Shown: positions 40,082 to 50,435, numbered from the stretch's first letter. The stretch: 64,000 bases of DNA from Rhodanobacter sp. LX-99 (GCF_018599185.1 NZ_JAHFVL010000001.1:1116001-1180000), one strand, 5' to 3'. The notes: generated by a model from the letters alone, not told the origin. Program-made: numbers and translations.

Positions 40082-41194
40082 GTGTCCGCCTCCGCGACCA
40101 CGATCGAAGCATCCGCGCGCCGCGCCGGCGCCGTGCGGTACTGGCTCAAGCGCCTGCACCTGTGGGCCGGCCTCAGCCTGGGGCTGGTCTACGCGCTGAT
40201 CGCGCTCAGCGGCAGCGTGCTGGTGCTGCAGGGGCCGCTGCTCCGCCTGCTGCACCCGCCGCTGGCCGCGCATGCGTTGCCCGACGCGGCGGCGCGCGCG
40301 GCCGTGCTGGCGCGCATCACGCACGAATGGCCGTCCATGGGACTGCGCAGCGCCGATCTGCCGACCGCCGAACTGCCGGTATGGCAGCTGTATTTTTCCG
40401 ACGGCTCACGGCGCTATCTCGATCCCTCCGACGGCAGCCTGCTGCTGACGCGCGCGCCCGGCAGCGACCTGTTGCTGAGCTTGCGCGACTGGCACACCCA
40501 CCTGCTCGCCGGGAAAACCGGCGAGGCCGTGCTGGGCGTGCTCGGCTGGCTCACGCTGGGATTGCTGCTTTCCGGCGTGTGGCTGTGGTGGCCGGGCCGG
40601 CGGAACCTGCGCGGCAGTCTGCGCATCCATACGCAGCCGCCGGCAAGGCGCTGGGTCAGCTGGCATCGCAGCATCGGCGCGCTCAGCCTGCCCTTGCTGC
40701 TGCTAGTCACCTTGACCGGCACCTTGATGGTCTACGGCGCGGGCACCCGACACGTCTTGCAGACGCTGTTCGCGGATGCGCCGGCCACGCCGACGCCGGC
40801 CCGCATCGCGCCGCGCCCGCAGGCGATCGACTGGGCGGCGGTGCTCGACGCCGCGCAACACGCGCTGCCGGGCGCCGAATTGCGCCGCATCGCGCTGCCC
40901 TCGGCCAGCGACGGCCGCGTGACGATCCGCGCGCGGGCGCCGGGCGAATGGCATCCGGTCGGGCGCAGCCAGGTGTGGCTCGATCCCTACCGGGCCCAGG
41001 TGCTGGGCGCCGTCGACGCCACCGCCGAGGGCACTGGCGCGCGTCTCAGCAACGCGGTCTATCCGCTGCACGCCGGCGGCGTGGGCGGCCTGGCCGGAAA
41101 GCTGCTGGTGCTGCTGTGCGGCCTGCTGCCGCCATTCTTCCTGGTGACCGGGTTCCTGTTCTGGCGCACGCGCCAACGGCGCCACCGCCAGTAA
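40082..41194 (+). CDS. PepSY-associated TM-helix protein (iron-uptake membrane protein)
   Basis: 370 residues; GTG start one base after the receptor stop, so the two are co-transcribed and translationally coupled. Four membrane helices: about 30-50 (LHLWAGLSLGLVYALIALSGSVLVLQG), 150-172, 200-222 and 338-360, with PepSY-like periplasmic loops between. HLWAGL, DWHTHLLAG and SWHRSIGAL put conserved His residues near the membrane, consistent with the heme/flavin-type ferric-siderophore reductases of this family. Function inferred from context and family. Confidence 0.88.
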   Translation: MSASATTIEASARRAGAVRYWLKRLHLWAGLSLGLVYALIALSGSVLVLQGPLLRLLHPPLAAHALPDAAARAAVLARITHEWPSMGLRSADLPTAELPVWQLYFSDGSRRYLDPSDGSLLLTRAPGSDLLLSLRDWHTHLLAGKTGEAVLGVLGWLTLGLLLSGVWLWWPGRRNLRGSLRIHTQPPARRWVSWHRSIGALSLPLLLLVTLTGTLMVYGAGTRHVLQTLFADAPATPTPARIAPRPQAIDWAAVLDAAQHALPGAELRRIALPSASDGRVTIRARAPGEWHPVGRSQVWLDPYRAQVLGAVDATAEGTGARLSNAVYPLHAGGVGGLAGKLLVLLCGLLPPFFLVTGFLFWRTRQRRHRQ

Positions 41195-41236
41195 GCGATC
41201 CCGGAAGCCGTCGGCACGGCGGTTCCCGCGATTCAC

Positions 41237-41248
41237 TACAATGGCCGG
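41237..41248 (+). promoter_or_regulatory. candidate -10 element six bases before the dusB start
   Basis: TACAAT (41237-41242), six bases (GGCCGG), then ATG at 41249. No clear -35 and no Shine-Dalgarno sequence. Same geometry as apaG and uup; predicts a leaderless dusB transcript. Confidence 0.5.
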
Positions 41249-42235
41249 ATGCAAATCGGCCCTTACCGCATCGACCCGCCGCTGGTGCTCGCCCCGATGG
41301 CGGGCGTCACCGACAAGCCGTTCCGCCTGCTGTGCAAGCGGCTTGGCGCGGGCCTGGCCGTGTCCGAGATGACCACCGCCGACCCGACCCTGTGGCAGAC
41401 GCGCAAGTCGCTGCGCCGGATGAACCACGCCGGTGAACCCGAACCGGTCAGCGTGCAGATCGCCGGCTACGATCCCGCGATGCTGGCCGAGGCGGCACGC
41501 TTCAACGTCGCCAACGGCGCACAGCTCATCGACATCAACATGGGTTGCCCGGCCAAGAAGGTGTGCAACGTGTGGTCGGGCTCCGCGCTGCTGCAGGACG
41601 AGCCGCTGGTGGCGCGCATCGTCAAGGCGGTGGTGGGCGCGGTGGACGTGCCGGTGACGCTGAAGATCCGCACCGGCTGGAACCGCGACAACAGGAATGC
41701 GCTGAACATCGCGCGCATCGCCCAGGACGCCGGCATCGCCGCGCTGGCCGTGCACGGCCGCACCCGCGCCGACAAGTACGAAGGCGAGGCCGAGTACGCC
41801 ACCATCGCCGCGGTGAAGGCCGCCGTGCGCATCCCGGTGCTGGCCAACGGCGACGTCTGCACCCCGCAGCAGGCGAAGCACGTGCTTGCCGTCACCGGCG
41901 CCGACGCGGTGATGATCGGCCGCGGCGCCCAGGGGCGGCCATGGATCTTCCGCGAGATCGCCCACTTCCTCGCCACCGGCGAACTGCTGCCCGAACCAGA
42001 ACCGGCCGAAGTCGCCGCGATCCTGCTCGGCCACCTCGAACACCTGCACGCGTTCTACGGCGAACCGGCCGGCGTGCGCATCGCGCGCAAGCATCTGGGC
42101 TGGTACGCGAAGGACCGCCCCGAGAACGCCGCGTTCCGGCAGGTGGTCAACCGCGCCGAAACCGCCGGCGAGCAGCTGCGCCTGACCCGCGACTACTTCG
42201 CCGCGCTGCAGGACGAGGCGCGCCTGGCGGCCTGA
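41249..42235 (+). CDS. dusB: tRNA-dihydrouridine synthase DusB
   Basis: 328-residue FMN enzyme reducing uridines in the tRNA D-loop with NADPH. N-terminal IGPYRIDPPLVLAPMAGVTDKPFR, catalytic QLIDINMGCPAKKVCN (active Cys), LAVHGRTRADKYEGEA, VLANGDVCTPQQA and VMIGRGAQGRPWIF are the family blocks; the helical C-terminal tRNA-binding domain spans about 245-325. In enterics dusB is followed by fis; here no fis gene follows and the next gene is a methyltransferase. Confidence 0.96.
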   Translation: MQIGPYRIDPPLVLAPMAGVTDKPFRLLCKRLGAGLAVSEMTTADPTLWQTRKSLRRMNHAGEPEPVSVQIAGYDPAMLAEAARFNVANGAQLIDINMGCPAKKVCNVWSGSALLQDEPLVARIVKAVVGAVDVPVTLKIRTGWNRDNRNALNIARIAQDAGIAALAVHGRTRADKYEGEAEYATIAAVKAAVRIPVLANGDVCTPQQAKHVLAVTGADAVMIGRGAQGRPWIFREIAHFLATGELLPEPEPAEVAAILLGHLEHLHAFYGEPAGVRIARKHLGWYAKDRPENAAFRQVVNRAETAGEQLRLTRDYFAALQDEARLAA

Positions 42236-42320
42236 GCGCAGTCGCCGGATCGTCGGCCGTCCCACGGCCATGGTGGAGGAGTACCGTAGCCCTCAGCAGC
42301 GGCTTCCTTGCACGTGGACA

Positions 42321-43154
42321 ATGAACAGCAGCACGAGCGCAGGCGAATTCCCCTATATCCACGGCTTTTCCGCCGAGGAGCAGTCGCGGCTGGTGCGGCA
42401 GGCGCGCATGTTCGAGACCAGCCTGTTCAACCACATCGACTACAGCGACGCGACGCGCCTGCTGGAAGTCGGCTGCGGGGTCGGCGCGCAGACCGAGATC
42501 CTGCTGCGCCGGTTTCCGCATCTGCACGTCACCGGCATCGACCGCTCCGCCGCGCAACTGGCCGCCGCCAGCCACAACCTGGCCCAGGCCCCCGGATGCG
42601 CGATGCGCTATACGCTGCAGCAGGCCGACGCCACCGACCTTCCCTTCGCCGAGCGCAGTTTCGACGCGGCCTACCTGTGCTGGGTGCTGGAACACATGCC
42701 CAGCCCCGCGCGGGTACTCAGCGAGGTCCGCCGCGTGCTCAGCCCCGGCGCCACCGTCTACGTCACCGAGGTGCTCAACTCCTCCTTCTTCCTCGATCCC
42801 TATTCGCCGAATCTGCTGCGCTACTGGATGGCCTTCAACGATTACCAGTACGACACCGGCGGCGACCCGTTCATCGGCGCCAAGCTGGGCAACCTGCTGC
42901 TGGCCGGCGGCTACCGCGACGTGCAGACGGAAGTGAAGAGCATCCATCTGGACAACCGTCAGCCGGCGCGGCGCAAGCGCATGATCGAATTCTGGGAAGA
43001 GCTGCTGGTGTCGGCGGCCGAGCAACTGGTGCTCGCCGGAAAGGTCGATGCCGCCACGGTCGAAGGCATGCGCACGGAGCTGCAGGCGGTCCGCAACGAC
43101 CCCGATGCGGTGTTCTTCTTTGCGTTCGTGCAAGCCCGCGCCACCCCCTACTGA
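42321..43154 (+). CDS. SAM-dependent class I methyltransferase
   Basis: 277 residues. Rossmann core about 40-160: LLEVGCGVGAQTEILLRRF (motif I), VTGIDRSAAQLAAAS, DATDLPFAERSFDAAYLCWVLEH (motif IV-like) and VLSPGATVYVTEVLNSSFF. The C-terminal third (about 170-275) is a helical cap. Resembles ubiquinone/small-molecule methyltransferases of the Methyltransf_11/25 group; substrate unknown. ATG at 42321 starts the conserved EFPYIHGFSAEEQSRL region; an upstream in-frame ATG at 42270 is the alternative. metK lies 197 bp downstream, but on a separate promoter. Confidence 0.85.
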   Translation: MNSSTSAGEFPYIHGFSAEEQSRLVRQARMFETSLFNHIDYSDATRLLEVGCGVGAQTEILLRRFPHLHVTGIDRSAAQLAAASHNLAQAPGCAMRYTLQQADATDLPFAERSFDAAYLCWVLEHMPSPARVLSEVRRVLSPGATVYVTEVLNSSFFLDPYSPNLLRYWMAFNDYQYDTGGDPFIGAKLGNLLLAGGYRDVQTEVKSIHLDNRQPARRKRMIEFWEELLVSAAEQLVLAGKVDAATVEGMRTELQAVRNDPDAVFFFAFVQARATPY

Positions 43155-43297
43155 GCCTGGGCGGACCGTCCCCGCCCACGGATCATGCCCAGCCGAGGCC
43201 GCGACCGCAGGCCGTAAAGCCGTCCAAACGGCTGAACATCCGCCTAACCCCCTGGTCCCCAGAATCTCCACGGGCTGCAAAACCGGGGGCGGCGATG

Positions 43298-43351
43298 TAT
43301 CATGCCCGACTTCTTTTATCTTTCTATCCGTACGAAGGGATATAAACCGCG
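43298..43351 (+). promoter_or_regulatory. metK promoter -10 and hairpin leader
   Basis: TATCAT at 43298-43303 predicts transcription from about 43310 and a 42-base leader. The leader contains TATCC-GTACGAAG-GGATA, a 5-bp stem whose loop and 3' side include the best ribosome-binding word (GAAGGG). I do not recognise it as a known SAM riboswitch class. Confidence 0.45.
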
Positions 43352-44551
43352 ATGTCCAACTACCTGTTCACATCCGAATCGGTCTCCGAAGGCCATCCGG
43401 ACAAAGTCGCCGACCAGATCTCCGACGCCGTGCTCGACGCGATCATCGCGCAGGACCCGCGCGCCCGCGTGGCCTGCGAAACCATGGTCAAGACCGGCGT
43501 GGCGATCGTCGCCGGCGAAATCACCACCAATGCGTGGATCGACCTCGAGGCGATCACCCGCAAGGTGATCCTCGACATCGGTTACGACTCCAGCGACGTC
43601 GGCTTCGACGGCGCCACCTGCGGCGTGATCAACCTGATCGGCAAGCAGTCGCCGGACATCAACCAGGGCGTGGACCGCAAGAACCCGGAAGACCAGGGCG
43701 CGGGCGACCAGGGCCTGATGTTCGGCTACGCCACCAACGAGACGAGAGACTTCATGCCGGCGGCGATCTACTACTCGCACCGCCTGGTCGAACAGCAGGC
43801 GAAAGTCCGCAAGCGGAAGAACTCGCCGCTGCCGTGGCTGCGCCCGGACGCCAAGAGCCAGGTCACCCTACGCTACGAGAACGGCGTGGCGACCGCGATC
43901 GACGCCGTGGTGCTGTCGACCCAGCACGATCCGGACGTGAAGCAGAAAGACCTGATCGAGGCCGTGCGCGAAACCATCCTCAAGCCGGTGCTGCCGGCCA
44001 AGCTGCTGCACAAGGGCACCAAGTTCCACATCAACCCGACCGGCAAGTTCGTGATCGGCGGCCCGGTGGGCGACTGCGGCCTGACCGGCCGCAAGATCAT
44101 CGTGGACACCTACGGCGGCTGGGCCCGTCACGGCGGCGGTGCGTTCTCGGGCAAGGATCCGTCCAAGGTCGATCGTTCGGCCGCCTACGCCGCGCGCTAC
44201 GTGGCCAAGAACATCGTGGCCGCCGGCATCGCCGACCGCTGCGAAGTGCAGGTCAGCTACGCGATCGGCGTGGCGCACCCCACCTCGATCTCGGTCACCA
44301 CCTTCGGCACCGGCAGGATAAGCGACGAGAAGATCGAAAAGCTGATCCGCAAGCACTTCGACCTGCGTCCGTACGGCATCCTGCAGATGCTCGACCTGAT
44401 CCACCCGATGTACCAGCAGACCGCCAGCTACGGCCACTTCGGCCGCACCCCGCACCAGATGAAGGGTCCGGACGGCAAGGCCTTCACCGCGTTCTCGTGG
44501 GAAAAGACCGACCGCGCCGAGGCGCTGCGCAAGGATGCGAAGCTGAAGTAA
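43352..44551 (+). CDS. metK: S-adenosylmethionine synthetase MetK
   Basis: 399 residues; makes SAM from methionine and [29 protein letters not shown] (ATP and metal site), [67 protein letters not shown] and the P-loop-like [19 protein letters not shown] are all present. Length slightly above the usual 384. It feeds methyltransferases across the window; ahcY, which disposes of the by-product SAH, is at 60742. Confidence 0.98.
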   Translation: MSNYLFTSESVSEGHPDKVADQISDAVLDAIIAQDPRARVACETMVKTGVAIVAGEITTNAWIDLEAITRKVILDIGYDSSDVGFDGATCGVINLIGKQSPDINQGVDRKNPEDQGAGDQGLMFGYATNETRDFMPAAIYYSHRLVEQQAKVRKRKNSPLPWLRPDAKSQVTLRYENGVATAIDAVVLSTQHDPDVKQKDLIEAVRETILKPVLPAKLLHKGTKFHINPTGKFVIGGPVGDCGLTGRKIIVDTYGGWARHGGGAFSGKDPSKVDRSAAYAARYVAKNIVAAGIADRCEVQVSYAIGVAHPTSISVTTFGTGRISDEKIEKLIRKHFDLRPYGILQMLDLIHPMYQQTASYGHFGRTPHQMKGPDGKAFTAFSWEKTDRAEALRKDAKLK

Positions 44552-44575
44552 GCCGGCGTCACGACGCCGCAAGCG

Positions 44576-44608
44576 AAACGGGCCGCCTTGTGCGGCCCGT
44601 TTTGTTTT
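44576..44608 (+). terminator. intrinsic terminator after metK
   Basis: 11-bp stem (44576-44586 and 44592-44602), loop CTTGT, followed by TGTTTTT. Starts 24 bp after the metK stop. Confidence 0.92.
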
Positions 44609-44660
44609 TCACCCGCCTTGCGAAGCGGACCCCGGAGGCAGCGATACCCACCGCACCAGC

Positions 44661-44672
44661 TACAATGGGCGG
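44661..44672 (+). promoter_or_regulatory. candidate -10 element six bases before the uup start
   Basis: TACAAT (44661-44666), six bases (GGGCGG), then ATG at 44673. It lies downstream of the metK terminator, so uup needs its own promoter. No clear -35; GGGCGG is not a Shine-Dalgarno match at a useful distance. Predicts a leaderless transcript. Confidence 0.55.
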
Positions 44673-46535
44673 ATGTCCCTTATCCAACTGCAACGCGTCG
44701 ACTTCAGCATCGGCGGCCCGCTCCTGCTCGAACATGTCGATCTGTCGATCGAGGCGAACGAGCGGGTGTGCATCGTCGGCCGCAACGGCGAAGGCAAATC
44801 CACACTGATGAAGCTGATCGCCGGCGAGCTGCAGGCCGACGACGGCGAGGTGCGCATCCAGAACGGCGTCGTGGTCGCGCGGATGGCGCAGGAAGTGCCG
44901 CAAGGCACGGCCGGCAGCGTGTTCGACGTGGTCGCCGAAGGGCTGGGCGATCTCGGCCGCCTGCTGGCGCGTTATCACCATCTGCTGGCCGAGGGCGACT
45001 TCGACGCGCTCGGCGACGTGCAGCACCAGATCGAGGCGCAGCACGGCTGGGACCTGGACCGCCGTGTGAGCGACGTGCTGACCCAGCTGGAACTGCCGGG
45101 CGACACGGATTTCGCCGCGCTGTCCGGCGGCATGAAGCGCCGCGTGCTGCTGGCCCAGGCGCTGGTACGCAAGCCCGACGTGCTGCTGCTGGACGAGCCG
45201 ACCAACCATCTCGACATCGAGGCGATCGGCTGGCTGGAGACGTTCCTCAAGCAGTTCGCCGGCAGCATCCTGTTCGTCACCCACGACCGCAGCTTCCTGC
45301 GCGCGCTGGCCACGCGCATCGTCGAGATCGACCGCGGCGCGCTCACCGACTGGCCCGGCGACTACGACAACTACCTGCGCCGGCGCGAGGAACGCCTGCA
45401 TGCCGAAGCGCAGGCGAACGCGCTGTTCGACAAGAAGCTGGCACAGGAGGAAGTGTGGATCCGCCAGGGCATCAAGGCCAGGCGCACCCGCAACGAGGGC
45501 CGCGTGCGCGCGCTGAAGGCGCTGCGCAACGAGCGCGCCGAGCGGCGCAATCTCAGCGGCAACGTCAAGATGAATGCGGCGAACGCGCAGGCTTCTGGCA
45601 AGAAGGTGATCGACCTGCAGCACGTGCACCAGGCCTACGACGGCCGCGTGCTGATCGACGACCTCTCCACTACGATCATGCGCGGCGACCGCATCGGCAT
45701 CATTGGCCCGAACGGTGCCGGCAAGAGCACCTTGCTGAAGATCATGCTGGGCGAACTGACCCCGCTGCGCGGCACGGCCGAGCTGGGCACCGGCATCCAG
45801 ATCGCCTACTTCGACCAGCACCGCCTGCAGCTCAACGACAAGCTCAACGCGCTGGACAACGTGGCCGAGGGCCGCGAGTACATCGAACTCAACGGCCAGC
45901 GCAAGCACATCATCGGCTACCTGCAGGACTTCCTGTTCTCGCCCGACCGCGCGCGCGCGCCGATCACCCGCCTGTCCGGCGGCGAGCGCAACCGCCTGCT
46001 GCTGGCCAAGCTGTTCGCGCAGCCGTCGAACCTGCTGGTGATGGACGAACCGACCAACGACCTCGACGTCGAAACGCTGGAACTGCTGGAAGAATTGCTG
46101 ACCGACTACCAGGGCACCCTGCTGCTGGTCTCGCACGATCGCGCCTTCCTCGACAACGTGGTGTCCAGCACGCTGGTGCTGGAAGGCGAAGGCCGGATCG
46201 GCGAGTACGTGGGCGGCTATACGGACTGGCTGCGCCAGCGGCCCACCGCGCGCAGCACCCCTGCCCCCGGCAAATCCGCCACGCCGGCGCCGACACCCGC
46301 CGCGCCCGTTGCGGCAAAGCGCAAGCGCAGCTTCAAGGAGCAGCACGAGCTGGAGCAGCTGCCGAAACGCATCGAGCAACTGGAAGGCGACATCGCCGCG
46401 CGCACCGCCGCGATGAACGAGCCGACCTTCTTCCAGCAGGACAGCGCCGCCATCGTCAAGGCGAACGAGGCCCTGGTGGCGCTGCAAGCCGAGCTCGACG
46501 CGGCCTACGCGCGCTGGACGGAACTGGACGGCTGA
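44673..46535 (+). CDS. uup: ABC-F family ATPase Uup
   Basis: 620 residues, two ABC ATPase domains in one chain without membrane segments. Domain 1 (about 1-240): GRNGEGKST, LSGGMKRR, LLLDEPTNHLD. Linker about 240-310 is charged helical. Domain 2 (about 315-525): GPNGAGKST, LSGGERNR, LVMDEPTNDLD. A Pro/Ala hinge leads to the C-terminal coiled coil (about 555-620) that marks Uup, reported to bind DNA and to affect transposon excision and ribosome function. Separated from metK by a terminator. Confidence 0.95.
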   Translation: MSLIQLQRVDFSIGGPLLLEHVDLSIEANERVCIVGRNGEGKSTLMKLIAGELQADDGEVRIQNGVVVARMAQEVPQGTAGSVFDVVAEGLGDLGRLLARYHHLLAEGDFDALGDVQHQIEAQHGWDLDRRVSDVLTQLELPGDTDFAALSGGMKRRVLLAQALVRKPDVLLLDEPTNHLDIEAIGWLETFLKQFAGSILFVTHDRSFLRALATRIVEIDRGALTDWPGDYDNYLRRREERLHAEAQANALFDKKLAQEEVWIRQGIKARRTRNEGRVRALKALRNERAERRNLSGNVKMNAANAQASGKKVIDLQHVHQAYDGRVLIDDLSTTIMRGDRIGIIGPNGAGKSTLLKIMLGELTPLRGTAELGTGIQIAYFDQHRLQLNDKLNALDNVAEGREYIELNGQRKHIIGYLQDFLFSPDRARAPITRLSGGERNRLLLAKLFAQPSNLLVMDEPTNDLDVETLELLEELLTDYQGTLLLVSHDRAFLDNVVSSTLVLEGEGRIGEYVGGYTDWLRQRPTARSTPAPGKSATPAPTPAAPVAAKRKRSFKEQHELEQLPKRIEQLEGDIAARTAAMNEPTFFQQDSAAIVKANEALVALQAELDAAYARWTELDG

Positions 46536-46609
46536 CCTCCGACCGCCGCGTCGCCGGCGCGGCGACGCAGCGGCGTATCATTCGCGGATTGCCCCTGCGG
46601 ATGATCGCC

Positions 46610-47239
46610 ATGTACACGCTCTACTACGCCCCCGGTTCCGCCAACCTGCTGGTGCATCTGACCCTGTTCGAGATCGGCGTGCCGCACACGCTGGAGCGGG
46701 TCGACCTGGATGCCGGCCAGCAACGCAGCGCAGCCTACCTGGCGTTGAATCCGAACGGCGTGGTGCCGACCCTGGTGATCGACGGCGTGCCGCACGGCGA
46801 GGCGGCGGCGCTGACGATGCTGCTGACCGAGCGACATCCCGAAGCCGCGCTGGCACCCGCCATCGGCAGCGCGCAGCGCGCCGATTACCTGCAGTGGATG
46901 CTGTACCTGGCCAACTCGCTGCAGCCGCTGTTCCGCCAGTGGTTCTATCCCGGCGACCACCTGCCCGGCGCCGGCGACAGCATCAAGGAAGCGGCACGCA
47001 TCGGCATCGAGAAGTGCTGGTCGCACATCGATGCGCAGCTGGCCGCGCACGGCCCGTACATGCTGGGCGACACGTTCGGCGTGGTGGACTTGTACGCGCT
47101 GATGCTGATGCGCTGGTCGCGCAACATGCCGCGCCCGGCGACGGCATGGCCGCAGCTGGCCGCCCTGGCCGCGCGACTGAAGGCGCGTCCGTCGTGGAAG
47201 CGCGTGTGCGAGGCCGAAGGCCTGGTCGAGTGGGCCTGA
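46610..47239 (+). CDS. glutathione S-transferase family protein
   Basis: 209 residues. N-terminal thioredoxin fold (about 1-75; YYAPGSANLLVHLTLFEIGVPH, NPNGVVPTLVIDG with the cis-Pro, GEAAALTMLL) and a helical C-terminal domain (about 88-205; AHGPYMLGDTFGVVDLYALML is the usual motif). Conjugation or isomerase substrate unknown. ATG at 46610 preferred because it starts on the first beta-strand; ATG at 46601 (three residues earlier) is possible. TATCAT (46576-46581) could be its -10. Four bases separate it from the next gene. Confidence 0.9.
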   Translation: MYTLYYAPGSANLLVHLTLFEIGVPHTLERVDLDAGQQRSAAYLALNPNGVVPTLVIDGVPHGEAAALTMLLTERHPEAALAPAIGSAQRADYLQWMLYLANSLQPLFRQWFYPGDHLPGAGDSIKEAARIGIEKCWSHIDAQLAAHGPYMLGDTFGVVDLYALMLMRWSRNMPRPATAWPQLAALAARLKARPSWKRVCEAEGLVEWA

Positions 47240-47243
47240 GTCC

Positions 47244-47522
47244 ATGAGCGACGCCGGCGCCGACGCCTGGGCCGTGTACCTGCTGGAGTGCGCCGACGGC
47301 CGCGTCTACACCGGCATCGCACGCGACCCCGAACAGCGCTACGCGAAACACCTCGCCGGCAAGGGCGCCCGCTTCACCCGCTCCAACCCGCCGCGGCAGT
47401 TGCTGGGCTGGGTCTGGGTCGCCGACCGCAGCGCGGCGCTTCGCCTGGAGATCGCCTGGAAACGGTTGCCGCGCGATGAACGCATCGCCGCGCTACGCGC
47501 CCGGGCTTCACACCGCACGTAG
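47244..47522 (+). CDS. GIY-YIG nuclease superfamily protein (YhbQ-like)
   Basis: 92-residue single-domain GIY-YIG protein. WAVYLLECADGRVYTGIARDPEQRYAKH carries the VYLL...VYTG form of the motif, with the catalytic Arg (R27-type position) and AALRLEIAWKRLPRDERI providing the Glu. Related to the YhbQ/UPF0213 group, whose physiological role is unsettled. Its TAG stop is made from the GTAG head of the repeat at 47519-47596. Confidence 0.9.
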   Translation: MSDAGADAWAVYLLECADGRVYTGIARDPEQRYAKHLAGKGARFTRSNPPRQLLGWVWVADRSAALRLEIAWKRLPRDERIAALRARASHRT

Positions 47523-47596
47523 GAACCCGCTGGCGGGCAATGCTTTTGCGATTGCCGATTCCCGTAAAAGGGCATCGCCCGCCAGCGGGTTCCTAC
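47519..47596. repeat. REP-type palindromic doublet (GTAGG heads)
   Basis: Two inverted near-identical 29-30-base units. Left 47519-47547 starts GTAGGAACCCGCTGGCGGGC; the right unit 47566-47596 is the same in reverse complement with one substitution and one extra base. Each has a CCCGC-N2-GCGGG hairpin, then ATGCTTTT. Matches the layout of REP doublets mobilised by RAYT transposases. The GTAG of each head provides the TAG stop of a flanking gene. Confidence 0.85.
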
Positions 47597-48919
47597 GACG
47601 ACAGGGGCAGCCACAGGCTCGCGACGGAGCCACTTGCGTCGGTGCGGGCGCTCAGGCTGACGCCGCCTTCATGGGCTTCGGCGATCTGCCGTACCAGGGC
47701 AAGGCCGATGCCGGAGCCGCCCGGCTTGGTGGTGAAGAACGGCACGAACAGGTTGTCGCTGCCGGGCAGGCCGGGGCCGTCGTCGAGGATCTCGATCAGC
47801 GCGCGCTCGCCTTCGCTGCGCCAGCGCATCACCACCTGGCCGCTGGCAGGCAGACTCGCCTCGACGGCATTGCGCAGCAGGTTGATCAGCGCCTGTTCGA
47901 GCTGGTCGGGGTCGGCTTGCGCGGTCAGCGGCGCACCCGCCTCCACTTGCACGGCCATGCGCTGCTCCAGCCGCGCCACCGCCGGCACCAGCACGGCCAG
48001 GTCGAGTTCGCGTTTCTGCGGCGGCGGCAGCGCGGCGAGCCGGCTGTAGCCGGCCAGGAAGCGCGCCAGCGATTCGGCGCGGTTGCCGATCACCTGCAGG
48101 CCGCCGCGTGCATCCTCGCGCCAGTCGTCGGCCAACGGCTCGCGCGCAATCAGGGTGGCCAAGGTGCCGGCCAGCGAATGGATCGAGGCCAGCGAATTGT
48201 TGACCTCGTGGCCGAGCACGCGCAGCAGGCGCTGCCAGGCCTGGCGCTCTTCCTCGCGCAGCACGCGGCCGACGTCGTTGATCACCAGCAGGCGGCCGCT
48301 GCGGCCTTCGTTGCGCAGCGGCGCATGGCGGATGTCGAAACGGCCGCTGCGGCCGGGGAACGTGTGCCTGACGACCTGTGCCGATGGCGCGTCCAGCAGC
48401 GCGTCGAGCGCCAGATCGTCGGCACGGCGGCCGATCAGCGCGTGCCGCTCGCTGGCGAGAAGGCGCTGCGCAGCCGGATTGAGCAGGCGCAGCCGCGCGT
48501 CGTGATCGAACACCAGCACCGCGCTGTCCAGCGCGGCCAGCGTCTTTCCGAGCAGGCGCGCGGAGTCCTCGAACTGCAAACGCTCTTTCTGCAAACGATC
48601 GGCCAGCGCATTGATATCGTAGATCGCATCGCCGAGCACGCCACCCAGCACGCCGCGCATGCTGTAGTCGCCCTCGCGCAGCGCTTCCAGCAGGCCGGCG
48701 AGGGTGTACAGCGGATACACCACGCGGCGATGCTGCCAGCGCGCGACCAAGGCGGTGGCCACGACGACCGCGACGGCCAGCAGCCAGCACAGCTCACGCT
48801 CGGGCACGCCGGCCAGCAACAGCACGGCCACGCCGAGCAGCGCGGGCAACGCCACCAGCCAGTTGCCCAGCAGCACGCGCCGCTCGAACGCGGGCATGCG
48901 GCCGCTGCGGCGGGTGGCG

Positions 48920-48930
<11 letters not shown>
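47593..48930 (-). CDS. sensor histidine kinase of the efflux-operon two-component system
   Basis: 445 residues. Two membrane helices (about 19-41 and 46-65) with almost no periplasmic loop, so it probably senses the membrane or a partner in it. A HAMP-like segment (about 65-115), a PAS domain (about 120-225; LAALDSAVLVFDHDARLRLLNPAAQRLL) and the kinase core follow: H241 in LLRVLGHEVNNSLASI, N-box INLLRNAVEAS, G-boxes DDGPGLPG and GSGIGLALV. Overlaps the regulator gene by 11 bp. Last gene of the operon; ends in the REP doublet. Confidence 0.93.
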
Positions 48931-50317
<1,387 letters not shown>

Positions 50318-50352
50318 GTTGTTCCGTCTGTCCATGCAACCTCTGCAGCATA

Positions 50353-50435
50353 GTAGGAGCCCGCGAGCGGGCGATGCTTTTGCCTTCCGTTCATTCGTGT
50401 CCGAACAAGAGCATCGCCCGCCCGCGGGCTCCTGC
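50353..50435. repeat. second REP-type doublet, between regulator and permease genes
   Basis: Left unit from 50353 (GTAGGAGCCCGCGAGCGGGC then GATGCTTTT) and inverted right unit ending about 50435 (head GCAGG in reverse complement). Same family as 47519-47596; right head differs at one base (GCAG for GTAG). Lies in the 204-bp gap within the operon, where its hairpins could set relative expression of permease and regulator genes. Confidence 0.8.
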
